In this document: one piece after another, positions 46,305-57,269 of the stretch
Layout: every line of letters begins with the position of its first letter
Position numbering within the stretch: position 1 is the stretch's first letter
Source: Brachyhypopomus gauderio
Lineage: Eukaryota; Chordata; Actinopteri; Gymnotiformes; Hypopomidae
Direction of reading: 5' to 3'
Assembly: GCF_052324685.1 (NCBI RefSeq)
Contig: NC_135211.1
Span: 51,783,682-51,847,681 of the forward strand
DNA: 64,000 bases
Made by a program: the position numbers and the translations under genes
Notes under the pieces: generated by a model
The model's input: only the letters and a program-made list of their open reading frames with translations
What the model was told of the DNA's origin: nothing
Databases searched by the model: none

Positions 46305-49267
46305 TTACCGCAGTGATGTAAACAAGTGATATGCAGGGTGAGAGGGGTCTAAAGTGATCTTTTTGGCTCGTTGTATGATGCGTTTTTGATACAGTGTGTC
46401 TATGGATGGGAGGGTGTGGCCAGTGATTTTGGATGATTTATCTATTATACATTGTAGTTTATTTCGTGAATGCTTATCCAGATTTCCGTACCAAACTATT
46501 ATGGATGAGGTAAGTATGCTTTGGATGATTCCTGTGTAAAACTGAAGGAGGATGTTCGGCCTGATTCAAAATTTTTTCAGTTGTCTGAGGAAATATAGTC
46601 TTTTATTGGCTTTTTTGTATATTTGGTGTGAATGCTGTCTCCATTTGAGTGAACTACTGATGTATGTACCAAGGAATTTGAATGAGTCTGTGATGGTAAT
46701 AGGCTGAGTAGAGATGAGGATGGATGTTTTGTAAGTAGGTGAGCGTGAAAAATCGACTATTAGTTCCTGTGTTTTTGATGTATTAAGCTGTAAATTGTTG
46801 TTTTGGCACCAAGTGACTGCTTGGTTGACGTGTTCACGATAATGATATTCGTTATTGTTACTGATGAGTCCAATTATTGTTGTATCGTCTGCATATTTAA
46901 GAATGGAGACTGAACTGTGAGTGGATGTGAGTGTTTGTGTAGAGTGAAAAGAGCCATGGTGAAAGAACACAACCCTGGGGGGCACCTGTACTTAGGGTGA
47001 GAGGTTGGGATGAGAGGCTACCCATACTGACTCTCTGTGTTCTTTGTGACAGGAAACTGTGAATCCAGTAACATAGGTTAATATCAATGTCCATGTCCAT
47101 AAGTTTATGGAAGAGGATGACTGGGTTGATAGTATTGAAAGCGGAGCTGAAATCAATAAACAATATCCGGGCGTAGGTGTTTGGGGATTCTAGGTGTTGC
47201 ATAATCCTGTAGAGAGCCAGGTTAACTGTATCTTCAACGGATCTATTAGACCGGTAAGCAAACTGGTAATTGTCCACGAGATGAGAAGTAAGTTCTTTCA
47301 AGTGTGAGAGCATGGCCGGAGTGGGCCACTTTTTCAGCCCGGGAGTTTCACGCGCAAATCCGGCCCAAAATTATTTTTCCATCCCAATCGGCCCAAACTA
47401 GAGATTGACATGAGCCGGCCCATCGGGAATCCTCCCGAATCTCCCGATTAGCCACCCCGGCTCTGTGTGAGAGTATGATTAGTTCAAATGATTTCGTAAC
47501 AACGGATGTAAGAGCGATAGGTCTGTAATCATTAAGACAGGATATTTTGTTAGTTTTTGGTACAGGGATGATAACCGAATCCTTAAAACATTTTGGAACT
47601 GTACACTGACTGAGAGAACAATTGAAGATAAAAGTAAAGATTGGAGCTAGTTGAGCTGCACAGTGTTTTAAAACAGCTGGGGTGACTCCATCAGGGCCCG
47701 CTGCTTTCCTCTTTTTATTTTTACTAAAAGAGGCTCTCACTTCCTCCTCCTGAATGTGAAACTGAGGTAATGATGGAGGAACTGGAGTCGGAATAGAAGG
47801 GATAGGCTGCTGTTCAAATCTGCCATAGAAGTTATTTATTGTGTCTGGTAGGTCTCTATTACTGTCTAGTGAAGGGCAGGGCCTTTTTTTGTAACTAGTC
47901 ATGTTTTTTATTTTTTGCCAAATTGATTTAGTGTCATTAGATGTTATTTGCTGTTCTAATCTGTGTGCGTATTTGGATTTGGCTTTTCTAATCGCAGCTC
48001 TGAGTTCATATTTAGCTGTTTTATATTGCTCTTTATCTCCCTCTATAAAAGCAGTATTCTTTTTCTTGCGAAGGAGTTGAATGTCTTTTGTGAACCAAGG
48101 TTTGTTGTTGCTGTGTATTTTCACCATTTTGGTGGGGATACACATCTCCACACAAAAGTTGACGTATGACGTTACTGTGTCCGTCAGCTCGTCCAGATTG
48201 GCCGCAGCTGCGCTGAATACGTCCCAATCAGTGCACTCAAAGCAGCCTCTCAAGGAGTCAGTGCAAGAGCTGGACCAGCAATGGACAGTTTTTGATTTTA
48301 CATAATTGGATTTAAGTTTTTGCCTGTATTTTGGGATGAGCAGTAGAGTGGCATGGTCCGACCTCCCCAGCGGAGCCCTCGGGAAAGACCGGTAAGCACC
48401 GCTAATCGGGACGTAGCAGTGGTCGAGGGTGTTAGCGCCTCTACTCGGACAAGTAACCTGTTGAATGTAGTTTGGAAGGTCCGCAGACAGGTTGGCATGA
48501 TTGAAATCACCCAGTGCAACTACAATCGTGTCAGGATGTGAGTTTTCCACAGAGGTTATGTATGTTGCCAGTTCCGAGATGGCTACATTGGCGTTGGTGG
48601 ACGGAGGAATGTAAACACCAATCAAAGTCACTGAGGCGAACTCTCTGGGAAGATAGTACGGTCTGCATTTGACAGCAATATATTCCAGGTGAGGACTGCA
48701 GTAACTGTTGAGCTCTGTATTGTTGTTACACCAGCGCTGGTTTACCATAACACATATACCACCACCTTTGGATTTCTTGGACAGCTTAACTGACCTGTCG
48801 GCCCGATGTAGAGAGAAACCGGGTGGGGTTACTGCCAGGTCAGGCACAGTGCCATCCAGCCAGGTCTCAGTCAGGCAGAGGGCAGATCAGTCCTTAAAAT
48901 CCTTATTGGTTTGCAGCAGAAGGTAAAGTTCGTCAGTTTTGTTTTTTAGTGATCTGACGTTAGTGAGGAGCAAGGCTGGTAATGGTGGCCGGTATGGGCG
49001 CTTCCTAAACCTGCAGAGTACACCGGCCCGGCGTCATGTTCCAGCCGGCTTGTGCTTCCAGGAGCACGGGTGCGACAGGTAGTTTGTGGCTAGTATCTCT
49101 GCAGGAATAGCAGCGATCGTGGCTTCATCGATTCCATAGGGAATGTCTCTGAGGGAGAGCAACTCCCAGCGGGTGTATGTTACACAAAAAGACTTTTTGG
49201 CAAACAACACAAAAAATAACAAACACAAGAGCAGAGCTCGTACCGTGGCAAGCCTCACGGCCGCCAT
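46305..49267 (-). pseudogene. Rex1/Babar-like LINE, copy 2, dead
   Basis: The duplicate of the LINE at 36285-39247, with the same leader, stops, MITE and frameshift. It has one further nonsense change: the codon after LKKF (near 46567) is TGA in place of an Arg codon, so the last RT block ends early. Because the lesions are shared, the LINE was already dead before the duplication. Confidence 0.85.
47311..47465. mobile_element. hAT-type MITE in the LINE, unit 2
   Basis: Same element, same TGTGAGAG duplication, same position in the LINE as 37291-37445. Confidence 0.9.
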
Positions 49268-49788
49268 CTTCTTTCATTTTATTACCATATTTATACAGTT
49301 ATGCTGAATAGATATCAGAGTAATGCTGAATTTAGAACAGTTTGAGAACTCTTTCCTTACAAATGGTAAGATAATAAATAAAGGACTAACATTAATGAGG
49401 GAAAAATAAAGAAAGAAAAGCGAATAAATGAAAATGAAAGAAGAACAGAAAACAAGGAGAACGTCTCTGTCTTTGTTCACATTTATACACGCTGGGCTGT
49501 TGTGGTCTTTCCTTTTTTCCACTTCAAATGTTTGTCTTCATTATACTTGCCATATAAATTAAACTGGCAGCTCATGTTTGAACATGAAGTGAAGGTCCAA
49601 CCAGTTTTATATGTGAACGTTTGCTATATAAACCGTCGGACTCTGACTTTACTTTGCAGGTGTCTAACTTATCATTTTTGTTAACTGTAAGCAAGTTGTG
49701 TGTGTGTTTGTGAATGTGGTGTGTATATGTTGTCTAAGCAGGGAATCCTGTTAAACCCCTAACAGCCAGTGTCTCCGCTGCCTGTGTC

Positions 49789-51011
49789 TAGGGTTGTATG
49801 AGATTTTCACGGTATGATAACCGTCTCAGAAAATACCGCGGTATCACGGTTATCACGGTATCACAGTTAGTTTGTATATTATTAAAAGATACACTGACCC
49901 TTAAAGAAATTACAAGAAGTTATTTTTGTTCAATTAACTATTTATTGTAGAAACCTGGAACTATTGTATACAAAATGTGTCCTTTAAAAAAATAAGCTGT
50001 ACACATGTTTATATAAATACTGCAAAATTAGAGAAACCTAAATCATGGATTTCAGTACAATTATTTAAGTTTAAATTATTTAATATCTGATAAACTCAGC
50101 CGGGGTAACTGTCTGATCAACAACTGTTGTAAACGTCCGTTGTACTGCCAAGTTAGAATATAACCAGATACTGCAGAAAGAGAGGATTTATTTCTGACAT
50201 GATCCTCACAATAGAGATTTCTATTTTAAGGCTTTCACACCGAGTCTGGTTTTAACATATCAAAAACCGGCACGTTAGAATTTGAAAATGAATGCATGTA
50301 AATTAATGGCGTCTTTCACATCCAGTGAAAGCAAGGACCTTAAAAAGCTAGGTTTATACTTTCACTAGTGACCGTAGCACGCGACTCCGCACAGTTCTTT
50401 TGTATTACGTTAACAAATACGAGCCTCTTGTAATTCCAGGACGAAACATGAGAGAACGTGAAGACGTTAAGATTGGGCGTTTTGGAAATAAACAACCATT
50501 AAATAATGTGATGAAAAAGCGAATTATTTCGAGTATATGTATAAATATTTAACTTAATTAAGTTTAAGGTGCTGGGAAATATTGAAACGGACCTTTAAAG
50601 TTACGGACAAGTACTTTAATTTCACCTTATAAAGGTGTATGAACCCTGCAAACATGACTTTGTTCATTGCGCTGAGGCGCAGCGCGCGCAAAGTTACAAA
50701 ATTCGAGAGGTGCACGACCTCGCGAATCGACAGCGCGCGAGACCCTCGTGCACGGGCGGAGCCACCACGTCATTTTCGCCGCTGATTTTAGTTTAGCTTT
50801 TTTTTTGTTAAAAAAATTGTTAAGTCTGAGGCACTTTCTGCCATTCTCACCGCTGTGGGCTGAGTAGCTGAACCGGAGCGGAGTTGCGCATGCGCGGGTC
50901 AGTTTCTCCGCTGGGTAGCTTTTTACCAGTAATAAGCAAACGCACACGGTATGATAACCGCGCATTTTAATACCATGGTATAGCGTGAAACCGGTTACCG
51001 CTGCAACCCTA
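49789..51011. mobile_element. hAT-like element with 8-bp duplication, complete copy
   Basis: The ends TAGGGTTGTATG and GCTGCAACCCTA are flanked by CCTGTGTC at 49781-49788 and 51012-51019. The interior is non-coding and contains a nested GC-ended MITE (50341-50790). The right breakpoint of the segmental duplication (about 50638) falls inside it. Confidence 0.88.
50341..50790. mobile_element. Nested GC-ended MITE, complete copy
   Basis: Left end AAAAGCTAGGTTTATACTTT, right end CGGGCGGAGCCACCACGTC..TTTTCGCCGC. The reverse complement closely matches 18290-18660. Confidence 0.6.
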
Positions 51012-51184
51012 CCTGTGTCCCATCATTAAGAACAGTACTTTAATTTTCAGATGTGGTTGATATGGATGGACTTTACCATGAATGTAGTAATGATGCAGTG
51101 TTGCCATGACACCTTGAGTATGTTCAGTTAACACAATTATCCAGAGTGACTTAAAAAGTGCTTTATAATGTAATTATAGAAAAC

Positions 51185-51302
51185 ATCACAGCCAGGACAG
51201 TCATGGCCTGGTGGTAGGGAACTGGTCTTGTGACTGGAGGGTCGTGGGTTTGATTCCCAGACCTAAGGCCATGACTGAGGTGCCCTTGAGCAAAATGACT
51301 GG
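51185..51302 (+). mobile_element. tRNA-derived SINE fragment
   Basis: Contains an A-box-like GCCTGGTGGTAGGG and a B box GGTTTGATTCC, then GACTGAGGTGCCCTTGAGCA, a widespread fish SINE body. The 3' tail is lost. It is inserted in the hAT transposase remnant (51201-52437). Confidence 0.75.
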
Positions 51303-51484
51303 ATCTTCATCATCTATAGATTCATCATCTATAATATGAGCTGTCACACCAAGATCATTCTTGTTGCTAACAGAGGTCCAGTGATCCCCAGTCAGAGCCA
51401 CATTTGTGGCACTCTTCACAATAACCTGTTTTAATTCTTTCCTCATCATACAGCTGCTGGATTTTCTTCGACATTGTCTTTCTG

Positions 51485-51596
51485 GGGTGAGTTTCCCAAA
51501 ACGTTCTTAGTGCCAAGTACTTCGTCACCTCGTTCTTACGTACGAGGTTAAGAAGTACTTGGCGCTAAGAACGTTTTGGGAAACTCACCCCTGGAC
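51485..51596. mobile_element. Palindromic MITE
   Basis: GGGGTGAGTTTCCCAAAACG... and its complement pair over about 50 bp around TTACGTAC. It lies in the hAT transposase remnant. Confidence 0.85.
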
Positions 51597-51892
51597 GGTA
51601 GTTCGTAACTTGCATCAGTTGACTCAATTCGCAGCGCTTCTTGTAAGCATTTATCTTCGACCACAGAGAGCGGACAACACAAATAATGTGACGCATCATG
51701 TATAAACGCGTGCGGAGTCGCGCGCTACGGCCATTCGCGAAAGTTTAATCCAGTCTTAATGGTCCAATGAAGGTCATTTAAAAACCAGGACGTTTCCTCA
51801 CAGGATGTGAATTACGGACGTTTGGTCACCCTATCGTACTAGGAATACATTTAGCAGCTAAGTTATCATTACTGACCTGCGCGTTAAGCTGG

Positions 51893-52197
51893 GCGTACAC
51901 TGTGCGATTTTTGGCCCATTTTCAGCCGATTTTTCACTCGTTTCGGCTCAATCGCGTGTCGTGCATCGTATAGTTTACACAGGTAAACGAGGAACGATTC
52001 ACACCTCACGACCAACTCCCGATCAGAAATCGCAGCGTCGCAAGAACATCAAACATGTTTGAAATTCAAATCGCCCCTCGTGAGAGTATCGCACTGTTGA
52101 AGCAGCTCCACGAGCCGACTCTCCCTGCGATTTAGTCGTACAGTTTGAGCTGGAGCTGAGTACACGATTTAAAATATCGCACAGTGTACGCCCAGCT
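51893..52197. mobile_element. MITE in the hAT transposase remnant
   Basis: The inverted ends AGCTGGGCGTACACTGTGCG and CGCACAGTGTACGCCCAGCT are exact complements over 20 bp. Confidence 0.9.
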
Positions 52198-52531
52198 AGC
52201 CGCAACATGTTTTGCGTTGAGGTGGTAACGAAGGGTGGAAGTGCTCCTGTGATAAGCGAACTCCTTCCTACATAAAGTGTAAATAACACTATTTTTGTTT
52301 GTACTTCCATCTGAAAGTTTCTTATATTTAAATTTCCCATCCACCAGCGTAACCTCTTCAGTCATCTCCATCATGATCATCTTATTGTGTGTCCATAATC
52401 TGTATGCCCGGAACTCGCGCACTGAGAAACATTCCACGACGGTGCAAAAGTGTCTCGTCCGTTAAATGCGTTAAAATGCGTTAGTTTTCCTGTAATTAAT
52501 TAATCGAAATTAACGCGTTAAAGTCCCACCA

Positions 52532-52532
<1 letters not shown>

Positions 52533-52586
<54 letters not shown>

Positions 52587-52665
52587 CCTATATAATTATA
52601 TTTAACTTACCTAGGGCTTCAGCTATATATTACATACATACACACATACACACACACACACACAC
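52533..52665. repeat. (AT)n and (CA)n microsatellites
   Basis: About 26 AT units at 52533-52584, and a CA-rich run at 52635-52665. Confidence 0.95.
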
Positions 52666-53269
52666 AATTCAATGGGTGAGGTGTTTGTGGGAATATGAAC
52701 ACCTCAAAAAACAGGAAGATGAGAAGATTAACTCAAATGGGTCACATGTCCCTGGAGAAGTTGTAAACTTCCCTTTGTTTAAAACTTCAATCATTTTAAC
52801 TGATACTTCCAAGACTTACTGGCTGTTTGTAAAATAGTAAAATGTGATGAGTCTCAGGTGAGGTGCTGTAGGATGTAGGGGTGAAGTGATGAAGGATCAT
52901 CTGAGGACAGCAGTGATAAGATCTGAAGATGGTTATCTGTCCATGCTGCACTAACGATAACAGCTCTGAACATTTACATATTGTACTTAATTATACAAGA
53001 TCATGCTACATAGTGTGAAATGTGCTGAAAGTCATTATTCTGCTTGTTTATTCTGGACCATGTAATTGTAAACATATGCACACAGGAACATTTTGAATAA
53101 GAGAATAAACCACATTGTTTTAATTAGAGAGAGCCTGTTAACTAGTTTCATTGCTGAATTTAGTCTGCTTCTTAAGTTTAAATACTATTGTATTATATTC
53201 TTTTTAAATGTCAGTAGAGATTTAGATACAAGAACATAGAACCTAAAATCAGCACTGTTTCTCTTCCAG

Positions 53270-56200
53270 TGATGTTCACCAGCACTTCAGCTGAGAGGAC
53301 AGTAGTGAACAGTGCTGTGGGGACGTCTCTTACCTTCCCTACCTGGGTGCCTCTTAGTGGGACTATACAATATGAAGGCAGAACCATTGGACAAGTGTTA
53401 AATAAAGTCACAGACACAGACTTTATTGAGAGGTTTAAGAATCGTCTCCACTGGGACATTCAGACTGGGCTCTTCACACTGACAGACCTGAACACAGAAG
53501 ATTCGGGTGCTTATACTGTAGAGAGTCTGAAATACGTCAATATAAAGGTGGAATATCATCTGGAGGTGTATGGTAAGATTGTTTCTCAGTTTAATACAAA
53601 ATGAACATGTGAAGAAAGTCTTAGACTGATTCATATTTCTTTTATCTTTCTTTCAGAAACTGTATCAGCACCTAATGTGACAGTCACCCACAGTTCTCCA
53701 GATAATAACCTCTGCTCATTACTGTGTTCAGTGAGGAATGTGAGAGGACTCAGTCTCTTTTGGTATAAAGGCAACATGATAATAAACCACACAGGAAACT
53801 CCAGCTTGAATGCCACAGTGTATCTTCTTCTGGAAATTCAGAATCCAGATAATGACAGCTTCACATGTGTGGCTTCAAACACATTCAGCAACAAGACAAC
53901 CACAGTTGACATCAGCACACACTGTGTCCACAGTCCTGGTATAACAATTCAACATATAATTCCTCACATCCCTGATTACTGATTTTTTAGCTTTTTCTGA
54001 TGATATCTACATCACTAAACACATTAATCTGTAATTATCTAAAGATAACTTATTTATTTATATTCCATGTTTACTGAGACATCTATGTTATGTACAGGAC
54101 AGCTGGTTTTAATGTATTTAACTGGTTAATTTGTTTCTCTTTGTATATCTGATGGAGACCGTACTCACTACATCGTCTGGGCAGCTCTCTCTATGGTTTT
54201 TGTAGCTGCAGTTGTGATTGCTGTGTTTCTCAGGAGGAGGAGATGGGTAAAGGAGTCCAGTCACTACACAGACGGCAGGTATTCACACTCATGTGTTTTT
54301 GTTTAGCAATAATCCAAGTCTAACTGTTTATTAGATATGTGTAACACACATAGGTACTTATATATACTTATATATACACTGCTCAAAAAAATAAAGGGAA
54401 CACTTAAACAACACAATATAACTCCAAGTCAACCACACTTCTGTGAAACCAACCTGTTCAATTAGGAAGCAACACTGATTGTGAATCAATTTCACCTGCT
54501 GTTGTGCAAATGGAATAGACAACAGGTAGAAATGAGAGGCAATTAGCAAGACCCCCCCTATAAATGAGTGGTTCTGCAGGTGGGGACCACAGACCACTTC
54601 TCAGTACCTATGCTTTCTGGTCACTTTTGAATGTTGGTGGTCCTTTCACACTCGTGGTAGCATGAGACGGACTCTACAACCCACACAAGTGGCTCAGGTT
54701 GTGCAGCTCATCCAGGATGGCACATCAATGCAAGCTGTGGCAAGAAGGTTTGCTGTGTCTGTCAGCGTAGTGTCCAGAGGCTGGAGACGCTACCAGGAGA
54801 CAGGCCAGTACACCAGGAGACGTGGAGGAGGCTGTAGTAGGGCAACAACCCAGCAGCAGGAGCGCTACCTTCGCCTTTGTGCAAGAAGGAATAGGAGGAG
54901 CACTGCCAGAGCCCTGCAAAATGACCTCCAGCAGGCCACAAATGTGCATGTGTCTGCACAAACGGTTAGAAACCGACTCCATGAGGAAGGTATGAGGGCC
55001 CGACGTCCACAGATGGGGGTTGTGCTCACAGTCCAACACCGTGCAGGACGCTTGGCATTTGCTAAAGAACACCAGGATTTGTAAATTTGCCACTGGCGCC
55101 TTGGGCTCTTCACAGATGAAATCAGGATCACACTGAGCACATGTGACAGACGTGACAGAGTCTGGAGACACCGTGGAGAGCGATCTGCTGCCTGCAACAT
55201 CCTTCAGCATGACCGGTTTGGCAGTGGGTCAGTAATGGTGTGGGGTGGCATTTCTTTGGAGGGCCGCACAGCCCTCCATGTGCTCACCAGAGGTAGCCTG
55301 ACTGCCATTAGGTACCGAGATGAGATCCTCAGACCCCTTGTGAGACCATATGCTGGTGCGGTTGGCCCTGGGTTCCTCCTAATGCAGGTCAATGCTAGAC
55401 CTCAAGTGGCTGGAGTGTGTCAGCAGTTCCTGCAAGATGAAGGCATTGAAGCTATGGACTGGACCGCCTGTTCCCCAGACCTGAATCCGATTGAGCACAT
55501 CTGGGACATCATGTCTCGCTCCATCCACCAACGTCACGTTGCACCACAGACTGTCCAGGAGTTGGCAGATGCTTTAGTCCAGGTCTGGGAGGAGATCCCC
55601 CAGGAGACCATCCGCCACCTCATCAGGAGCATGCCCAGGCATTGTAGGGAGGTCATACAGGCACGTGGAGGCCACACACAATTCTGAGCCTCATTTTGAC
55701 TTGTTTTAAGGACATTACATCAAAGTTGGATCAGCCTGTAGTGTGTTTTTCCACTTTAATTTTGTTTGTGGCTCCAAATGCAGGCCTCCATTGGTTAATA
55801 AATTTGATTTCCATTGATGATTTTTGTGTTATTTTGTTGTCAGCACATTCAACTTTGTACAGACCAAAGTATTCAATGAGAATATTTCATTCATTCAGAT
55901 CTAGGATGTGTTATTTGAGTGTTCCCTTTATTTTTTTGAGCAGTGTGTGTGTATATATATATAAATAAAAGTGGTGGGCCGTTATCAGCGTTATTGCCGT
56001 TAACGGCCCACCACTAATATATATATATACTGTATATAAGTACCTATGCGCCTGTTTAAGGGTTGGATGTGATGACAAAGTGGACATTGTGTGGTTTGAA
56101 GTGTTTTGATGTTGCTGAACTTTGCATGCAATGCTTGGCTTTCACACGCGGCTGTAAAGACTCTTTTTTTAGTACTTTAGTAAGAGAAACATCTGTAACA

Positions 56201-56475
56201 GTGCGTCAATGCCACAGCATGAACATGTTTTCTGTGAGAGAATATTCAGTTATTTAGTGCTATGAATGTGTGTCTCAGTGTTTTCAGATAAATGCACTTC
56301 TCTCTCTCTCTCTCTCCCTCCCCATCCCTCTTCTCTCATATTCCTCTGTCTCTCTGGAACAGGCACATTACACATACATTACCCTTTCCCTGAGGAGTCG
56401 CATAGACTAACAATTTATGACCAAATTCAGCCCTGTGACGAAGAGGCTTCTGTCCAGAGGAAGACCTTAGACTGA
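53270..56475 (+). CDS. CD2/SLAM-family-like Ig receptor, exons 2 onward
   Basis: This is a cell-surface immune receptor. Exons: 53270-53572 (IgV-like, about 101 residues, without the usual Cys pair), 53657-53938 (Ig C2-like, Cys in LCSLLCSV and FTCVASN, N-glycosylation sites NHT, NSS, NAT, NKT), 54158-54278 (membrane segment [20 protein letters not shown] followed by RRRR) and about 56364-56475 (cytoplasmic tail, TGA). The tail contains LTIYDQI, which fits the ITSM consensus TxYxxV/I that recruits SAP-type SH2 adaptors. The signal-peptide exon is duplicated at 34470 and 40902. The last join is unresolved. Exon 4 ends in phase 2 at GGCAG|GTATTC, but the tail frame ([12 protein letters not shown]) needs phase 1, so a small exon is missing or the exon 4 donor differs. 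A polyadenylation signal lies at 56726. Confidence 0.78.
54377..55945 (+). mobile_element. Tc1/mariner-type transposon, full length
   Basis: The terminal repeats CACTGCTCAAAAAAATAAAG and the complement ending at 55945 are near-perfect, with TA at the left border. It contains the transposase remnant 54662-55687 and lies in the last visible intron of the Ig receptor gene, same strand. Confidence 0.93.
54662..55687 (+). pseudogene. Tc1-type DD34E transposase, inactivated
   Basis: N-terminal paired-like helix-turn-helix ([19 protein letters not shown]), then GRPR-like basic sequence and the DDE domain. Lesions: a premature TAA at 55082-55084 after KEHQDL (the frame continues with [12 protein letters not shown]). 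In the motif usually reading QDNARPHVAG the sequence is [10 protein letters not shown], so the second catalytic Asp is lost. The first Asp (FTDE) and the final Glu ([10 protein letters not shown]) remain. Confidence 0.93.
55970..56015. mobile_element. Minimal hAT terminal-repeat element
   Basis: AGTGGTGGGCCGTTA...TAACGGCCCACCACT, only 46 bp, two terminal repeats with almost no interior. Confidence 0.6.
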
Positions 56476-56725
56476 CAGGAAATGGACCATCATGCTATGG
56501 GTTCGATTAGCAAACAAAGGAGGAGAAAAAACTGAGAGGTGGAGTTTTAGGCCATACGGTGAACCAGCAAAAAGTGCTTAGAAAGTGATTTTCGTTCCCA
56601 CGTCTGGGCACTACTTTTTTACAGTGTTTTTGAATAGACAATACCCTTATTGACCTTCAGTTAAAAGTTCTTCGTAAAATATCCTGCAGTTTTTTTGTCA
56701 CAGTGCATAAATGTATATATATGTG

Positions 56726-56731
56726 AATAAA
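56726..56731 (+). promoter_or_regulatory. Polyadenylation signal of the Ig receptor gene
   Basis: AATAAA about 250 bases after the TGA at 56473-56475, in an A-rich context. Confidence 0.55.
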
Positions 56732-56739
56732 AAAAATGA

Positions 56740-57269
56740 AATTTCTATGCTGCTGGTTTTGCTTGTAACTTAATTAATCTCCATTTTCACAACCTAAAAT
56801 ATATCTTAAACTGACCTATACATGTACCTAAACATATAAGAGAAGTATTAATGTTTTAGTATGCAAGTGTGAATTTACATTATGGAATATTGCAAATTTG
56901 CAATATTTTTTCTTAAAGTTCAGAAATTGACACCACACAAAATAAAGCATAAACACAATATGATGTTGTATACACTGGTGTTTTATATATCAAAATTTTC
57001 AGTAGATACTGTGTAATCAGAGACAGCAAAAAAAGTACAGACATTGGTCCAAGGTGGCTGAAATAAATCAAAACGTTACTGCACCCCCTTTTGTTTTAAA
57101 TAATGAATAAAATAATAAACACTACAATAAATGCAATATACAGCTACAAATATGTTTATACACAGTACAGAATGGTCTCTTATTCATTGAATACATTACT
57201 GTCCCTCAATCCCAAATCCAACACTTTATCCACCCCAAAAAATGTCCAAAGTTCTTTTCTTACTCATTA
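56740..57269. other. Intergenic, no gene seen
   Basis: AT-rich sequence between the Ig receptor gene and the CXC-domain pseudogene. No exon or paired repeat was recognised. Confidence 0.45.

Larger units (their letters stand above)
40571..50638. repeat. Tandem segmental duplication, unit 2 (about 10.07 kb)
   Basis: It repeats unit 1 in the same orientation but holds about 3.2 kb more between 41883 and about 45085 and a longer ~142-bp array. In the 4.8-kb LINE-containing part I see only about five substitutions relative to unit 1. The first 0.9 kb differs at about 1% plus indels. Confidence 0.92.
51303..52437 (-). pseudogene. ZBED/hAT transposase remnant
   Basis: The minus-strand N-terminal block (52437 to about 52200) encodes a BED-type zinc finger: CTLCRKEFAYHRS...RYHLNAKH, with Cx2C then HX4H. 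A later block (51449-51303) encodes KSATNVALTGDHWTSVSNKN, a conserved hAT transposase segment. The gene is split by a MITE (51893-52197), a palindromic MITE (51485-51596) and a SINE, and the catalytic C-terminal part is absent. The terminal repeat of the parent element may be the TTAACGCGTTAAAGTCCCAC sequence at about 52511-52530. Confidence 0.75.

Noticed and set aside
36285-49267. Two independent LINE insertions
   Set aside because: They share flanks, internal MITE, target duplication and lesions over 4.8 kb, so they are one insertion duplicated.
51185-51302. A tRNA gene near 51.2 kb
   Set aside because: A and B box-like motifs are followed by a known SINE body and the acceptor stem does not pair.
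53277-53604. The Met at the start of MFTSTS as the receptor's start codon
   Set aside because: It lies directly after a splice acceptor and lacks a signal peptide. A phase-matched signal-peptide exon exists upstream.
54725-55210. A minus-strand 161-residue protein
   Set aside because: Antisense shadow of the Tc1 transposase.
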